A stretch of DNA of 12,856 nucleotides from Gonium pectorale (taxonomy: Eukaryota; Chlorophyta; Chlorophyceae; Chlamydomonadales; Volvocaceae), in assembly GCA_001584585.1 (NCBI GenBank), contig LSYV01000010.1, positions 1,945,090-1,957,945 on the forward strand, given 5' to 3'. Below the pieces are notes generated by a model, which ran no database searches, was not told where the DNA came from, and saw only the letters and a list, made by a program, of their open reading frames with translations. The number at the start of each line of letters is the position of its first letter. Within the stretch, counting starts at the first letter, position 1. Of the stretch, positions 10,101 through 12,856 are shown in pieces. A program made the position numbers and the translations under genes.

Positions 10101-12856
10101 CGGTGCGGACCTGTCATGCGATGCCGTTACCAGTGGGTTTTGGGTGGGTCTTGGGCTCGGGCGACAGGACCCTCGCCCGGGCCAGCCCACGTAAGCATGC
10201 GATGCCTCGAGCGGCGTCCCCCTGCCGGCCCATCGCGACACACCGTTACGTGTACAAGTACGAGCAGGCAGTCGCGTGTATGCGGTATGTCCACCTCGTC
10301 GCGCCGTACCTTCACTTTAATGCCGTACTCACTTGCCCTGTGCTCGTGGCCATGCTCCGTACACGTGTAGGTACTATGCGCTGACCATCGACAGGAAGGG
10401 ACTGACGCCGGCGCCGACCGCCAAGACGGTGGCGGCCCTGCGGGAGATCGCCGAGCGCCTGCCGTCCACGCAGGCGGTGCAGCTCGAGGCGGACGTGGCC
10501 ATGAAGGAGAGCTGGTTCGAGGAGATGCAGATGGGCAGCAACGCGGCCACCCTGGTTCAGGTCATGACCGGGTGAGGGGCCGGGACACGCGGAAGAGGAC
10601 CGAGCGGCCTCCGCTTTATCCTGTTTGCGCTGCATGCGGCGTGTACAGCGCAAGTGCATGTACGACATTCGTACGTAGACGTACCTCTGAGCACCGGTCG
10701 TGGGTTTCGGCCTCTTGACTTTGATCCATGCTATCGCGTGCAACTCCCCAAACACGGGGTGGTCGTGCAGGTCGACCTCGCGCACGCTGGGTGCCACCGC
10801 CTCGCGCTCCCGGACCGTCTTCCTGCGCACCCGGAATGCCACTTACCTGCGGGACGCAGAGTGCCAGCCCATCCTTAAGGTGAGGGGTGATGCCCTTGGC
10901 GGCGTTGGAGCCCCATCAACCAACCAAGAGCGGTACTCATGTTAGCACTCACCGTGTGCGCACCATAGGAAGAAAGGGTCTGGGTGAATGGGTCTGACTG
11001 GACAGGACATGCGAACCTTGGGTGGCCCCGCAGCTGTACACCGCCTATGGGCTGTCCACAGCTCCCAAGGACCCCCGCATCGGCGTGGGCCCCGCACCGG
11101 TGTGGCCCGCGGCCCTGCAAATCATCCGAAACGAGAAGAAAGGAAGCCGGCACAACGATACACCTCGTATCCCGTTCGCGGCACACTGCCTCTCACTGAT
11201 AGGCCGTCCCTGTCCGGTATCCACACGCCGACGTTCTGTCCCGCAGGGCAATGAGGCCATGGCGCTGGACATTGGCTCGCCGGTCGTCATGCCATCAGCC
11301 GCCGCGGCCGCTCCGGTCCTGCCCGCTATCGCTGCCGCCAAGGAGGCGCAGGCGGCGCAGAAGGAGGCAGAGGCGAAGAAGGCGTGGGGCAGCGGCCTGT
11401 ATCAGAAATGGCAAAACAGCGACGGCGCCGCATTCTTCGACGACCTCAAGAAGCGCTTCCGCAAGGACGGCGAGGTGGTCAAGGTGCAGATCAGGTGCGC
11501 ACGCGTGGGTACGGGTAGGGGTAGGGACGGTGCGTGGGTGAGCGCGGAAGCAAAGTGAGTGCGGAGCATAGCTAGCATTGCTAGTACTGGAATGGCGGGG
11601 ACGGGTGGCGCTTCCCTTGTCTAAGTGTCGTACCGGTATGCACCGGTACGACGGTGCACGGGAATGAAGAGCACCGGTGCACGGGAATGAAGAGCATGCG
11701 GACGTTTATCTCGCCCGCCCCCACACAAGTGCCGGCACCGCTGACGCTCACGCCGGCAGGTCATCTTGGTCCTTAACCGTCCCACTTGCGCCCGCCAGTC
11801 AGCTGCAGCCCCCCGACGACTTTGACGACCTGCTGTGGCACATCGACAGCCGCGGCCACCTGGACCCCGTCATTGGCGCCTTCCCGGAGCGCTCCTACCG
11901 CGTCCTCAAGGAACCCTTCGCCAAGGGCGGCGAGCGCTTCGCCTACTTGGCGCGCGACGTGTCCGTCGGAGAAGGCGACCTCACCGAAGCCGAGCCCAAC
12001 CTGCACGTGGGTGGCGGCATCGCAGGGCCGCACGGGATTCCGGCGCGATCTCCGACTCTTTCGTGCGGCCATGCAACGGTACACCTGCAAGATTGAATGG
12101 CGCTGCATCAATTGAAACACAACATGCCCGCTACAGTAACGGCAGCTGTAGTACACGTGCGTACGTCACCCCAGCTCACATTGTGCAGACGTGTAGGTTC
12201 CTCCCTGCAAGGGGCAAACTCACACGTTCTGCGAGGCCTGAACTCTGGCCGTTCTGGGGAATGCGTGCTGTGCGGGTAGCCAGCGCCGCTGCTGTGTTAC
12301 CGTTTCCTTGTTCACGCCTTCCTCGCAGGTGCTCAAGGAGTTCCGGCTTATGGGCAAGGGCATGCTGGCCATCAACCGCCTGGAGCTGCTCCTCTCGTCG
12401 CAGACCGTCGCCGGCTTCCTGGCGCGCGAGTTCAACCGGGAAGTGCAGCTGGTGGCCCCTGGAGAGGTCAAGCTCGAGTACCTGCAGGCCAGTGTCGTCC
12501 GCTACTTCGTCCCCGAGAAGCGCAACAGGCGAGAGCAGCTGAAGTGGTGGTGGTGGTTGCATTTCGCGGCGAATGTCGCCGTCTCTGCCCCTTCGTGCTT
12601 CTATATATATGATATGGAAGTCGACTATCGCTCCACTACCTGCTACCTCGGCCGTTTGCTCGTCCTAATTGATCGGGCATGGGGTTTCTGCGCAAGCTTG
12701 GTACTGGAGCAAGCAGGCACGTGTGGTCCTTTTTTCACGGATCGCGGCTCCGTACCAACCCGTGCCGTCCGTTGCAGGTTCCAGGAGATGTTTGTCCTGG
12801 GGCGCTTCCGCAAGTTTTCGAGCAACAGCGGATACGTCGGTGAGCCGCCGTGATGG
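7103..12856 (+). CDS. NYN nuclease / VWA / alpha-kinase fusion protein, 12 exons visible, 3' end outside window
   Basis: Exons: 7103-7243, 7387-7750, 8105-8489, 9187-9400, 9668-9891, 10371-10571, 10771-10879, 11034-11099, 11247-11494, 11799-12006, 12329-12543 and 12778-12839, with a further donor at 12840. They encode about 812 residues; all phases agree and all introns are GT-AG. The start is the first ATG after an in-frame stop at 7034, in a good context (gcaccATGG). Residues 1-47 are basic with an Arg-Pro repeat; about 48-225 are a NYN/LabA nuclease-like domain; about 260-510 a von Willebrand A domain; about 568-650 an Ala-rich and charged linker; from about 675 an alpha-kinase domain. Alpha-kinases are atypical Ser/Thr kinases (myosin heavy chain kinase, eEF2 kinase, TRPM6/7, VwkA). 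The C-terminal kinase lobe is missing only because the window ends. The exon 8 donor is the weakest call: the frame stays open from 11034 to 11494, so intron 8 might be retained. Confidence 0.85.
7387..8290 (+). other. NYN/LabA (PIN-like) nuclease domain of the fusion protein
   Basis: Exon 2 opens with VFWDMENCP, the hallmark first strand of NYN domains (Asp51, Glu53, Asn54). It continues through LKKFRIHVGIAND to HEVDTYLKEEMERF (Asp143) and GDVLVLIS. The last strand and helix come from exon 3 across a phase-1 intron (7751-8104), giving LISGDQGYMPVVRRAV with Asp170. This is the order of acidic residues that bind metal in NYN ribonucleases such as MARF1. The usual SGDxDF motif is changed to SGDQGY, with Gly in place of the second Asp. 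Nuclease activity is therefore likely but not certain. Family assignment is from motifs alone. Confidence 0.75.
8372..10571 (+). other. Von Willebrand factor A domain of the fusion protein
   Basis: It spans exons 3 to 6, residues about 260-510. The first strand GIVLLLDSTHSMQ carries the MIDAS metal-binding pattern D-x-T-x-S (Asp270, Thr272, Ser274). Then come FSFAVLGYRDV (about 305-315), the segment GGDFPEDIAGAL (Asp357, Asp361) and SILFHIFDDPGHG, a signature of the VWA type found next to alpha-kinases. Exon 6 supplies YYALTID and a following helix region. MIDAS domains bind a divalent metal and mediate protein contacts. Here it probably recruits a partner or substrate for the kinase, by analogy with Dictyostelium VwkA. 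Confidence 0.82.
8858..8884. repeat. Perfect 10-bp inverted repeat in kinase intron 3
   Basis: The arms ccgtacgtgt and acacgtacgg are exact reverse complements separated by seven bases. The structure lies mid-intron (8490-9186), well away from both splice sites. Similar GTACGTG/GTACACG palindromic words recur in other introns of this gene. Confidence 0.8.
11627..11652. repeat. Perfect 11-bp inverted repeat in kinase intron 9
   Basis: The arms gtcgtaccggt and accggtacgac pair perfectly around a four-base loop (atgc), giving a strong potential hairpin in DNA or pre-mRNA. It sits immediately before a two-copy 23-bp tandem repeat in the same intron (11495-11798). Confidence 0.85.
11653..11698. 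repeat. 23-bp tandem repeat, two copies, kinase intron 9
   Basis: The unit ggtgcacgggaatgaagagc recurs with a period of 23 bases at 11653 and 11676, identical over at least 21 bases. Together with the adjoining hairpin it makes a compact repeat cluster of about 70 bases inside intron 9. No coding role is possible because the cluster lies between a firm donor (11495) and acceptor (11798). Confidence 0.8.
11799..12839 (+). other. Alpha-kinase domain, N-terminal part, cut by window end
   Basis: Exons 10 to 12 encode residues about 651-812. Visible landmarks are PFAKGGERFAYLARD (690-704, the start of the fold), VLKEFR with Lys723 as the likely ATP-binding lysine, then a helix QTVAGFLAREFN, and EMFVLGRFRKFSSNSGYV (795-812), which matches the E-x-(4)-G-x-F-x-K-x-x-x-N segment of the family. 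The catalytic Asp, the glycine-rich DxQG region and the zinc-binding C-terminal residues would lie beyond 12856. Whether the kinase is complete cannot be judged here. Confidence 0.85.

Overview
The window looks like nuclear DNA of a green alga, most likely a chlamydomonadalean or volvocine species. It is GC-rich. Both genes are broken into many short exons by GT-AG introns of about 110 to 840 bases. GC-ending codons dominate, alanine- and proline-rich low-complexity stretches sit inside otherwise conserved proteins, and a TGTAA element (the usual green-algal polyadenylation signal) lies downstream of the left gene. The species cannot be named from the sequence alone.

Layout. Positions 1 to about 970 show no supportable gene. 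From about 970 to 6114, minus strand, lies a complete 8-exon gene for a predicted 493-residue VASt-domain (StART-like lipid-transfer) protein with one C-terminal membrane segment. Positions 6115 to 7102 are a roughly 1 kb intergenic region that must hold the promoters of both divergent genes. From 7103 to the right edge, plus strand, lies a large gene of which 12 exons (about 812 residues) are visible; it runs off the window.

The right-hand gene is the most interesting object. Its product begins with a NYN/LabA-type (PIN-like) nuclease domain, continues into a von Willebrand factor A domain with an intact MIDAS motif, and ends with an alpha-kinase catalytic domain cut by the window edge. The end of the NYN domain and the start of the VWA domain lie in one uninterrupted exon (8105-8489), so the fusion does not depend on splice prediction at that point. 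VWA plus alpha-kinase is a known pairing (Dictyostelium VwkA type). I do not know of a described protein that adds a NYN nuclease domain, which would physically couple RNA cleavage to an atypical protein kinase.

The two genes share no obvious pathway: one suggests lipid transfer at membrane contact sites, the other RNA or kinase signalling. Their head-to-head arrangement could still mean a shared promoter. Exon borders were assigned by eye from splice motifs, phase agreement and domain continuity. All phases close in both models; the least certain border is the 3' end of exon 8 in the kinase gene.
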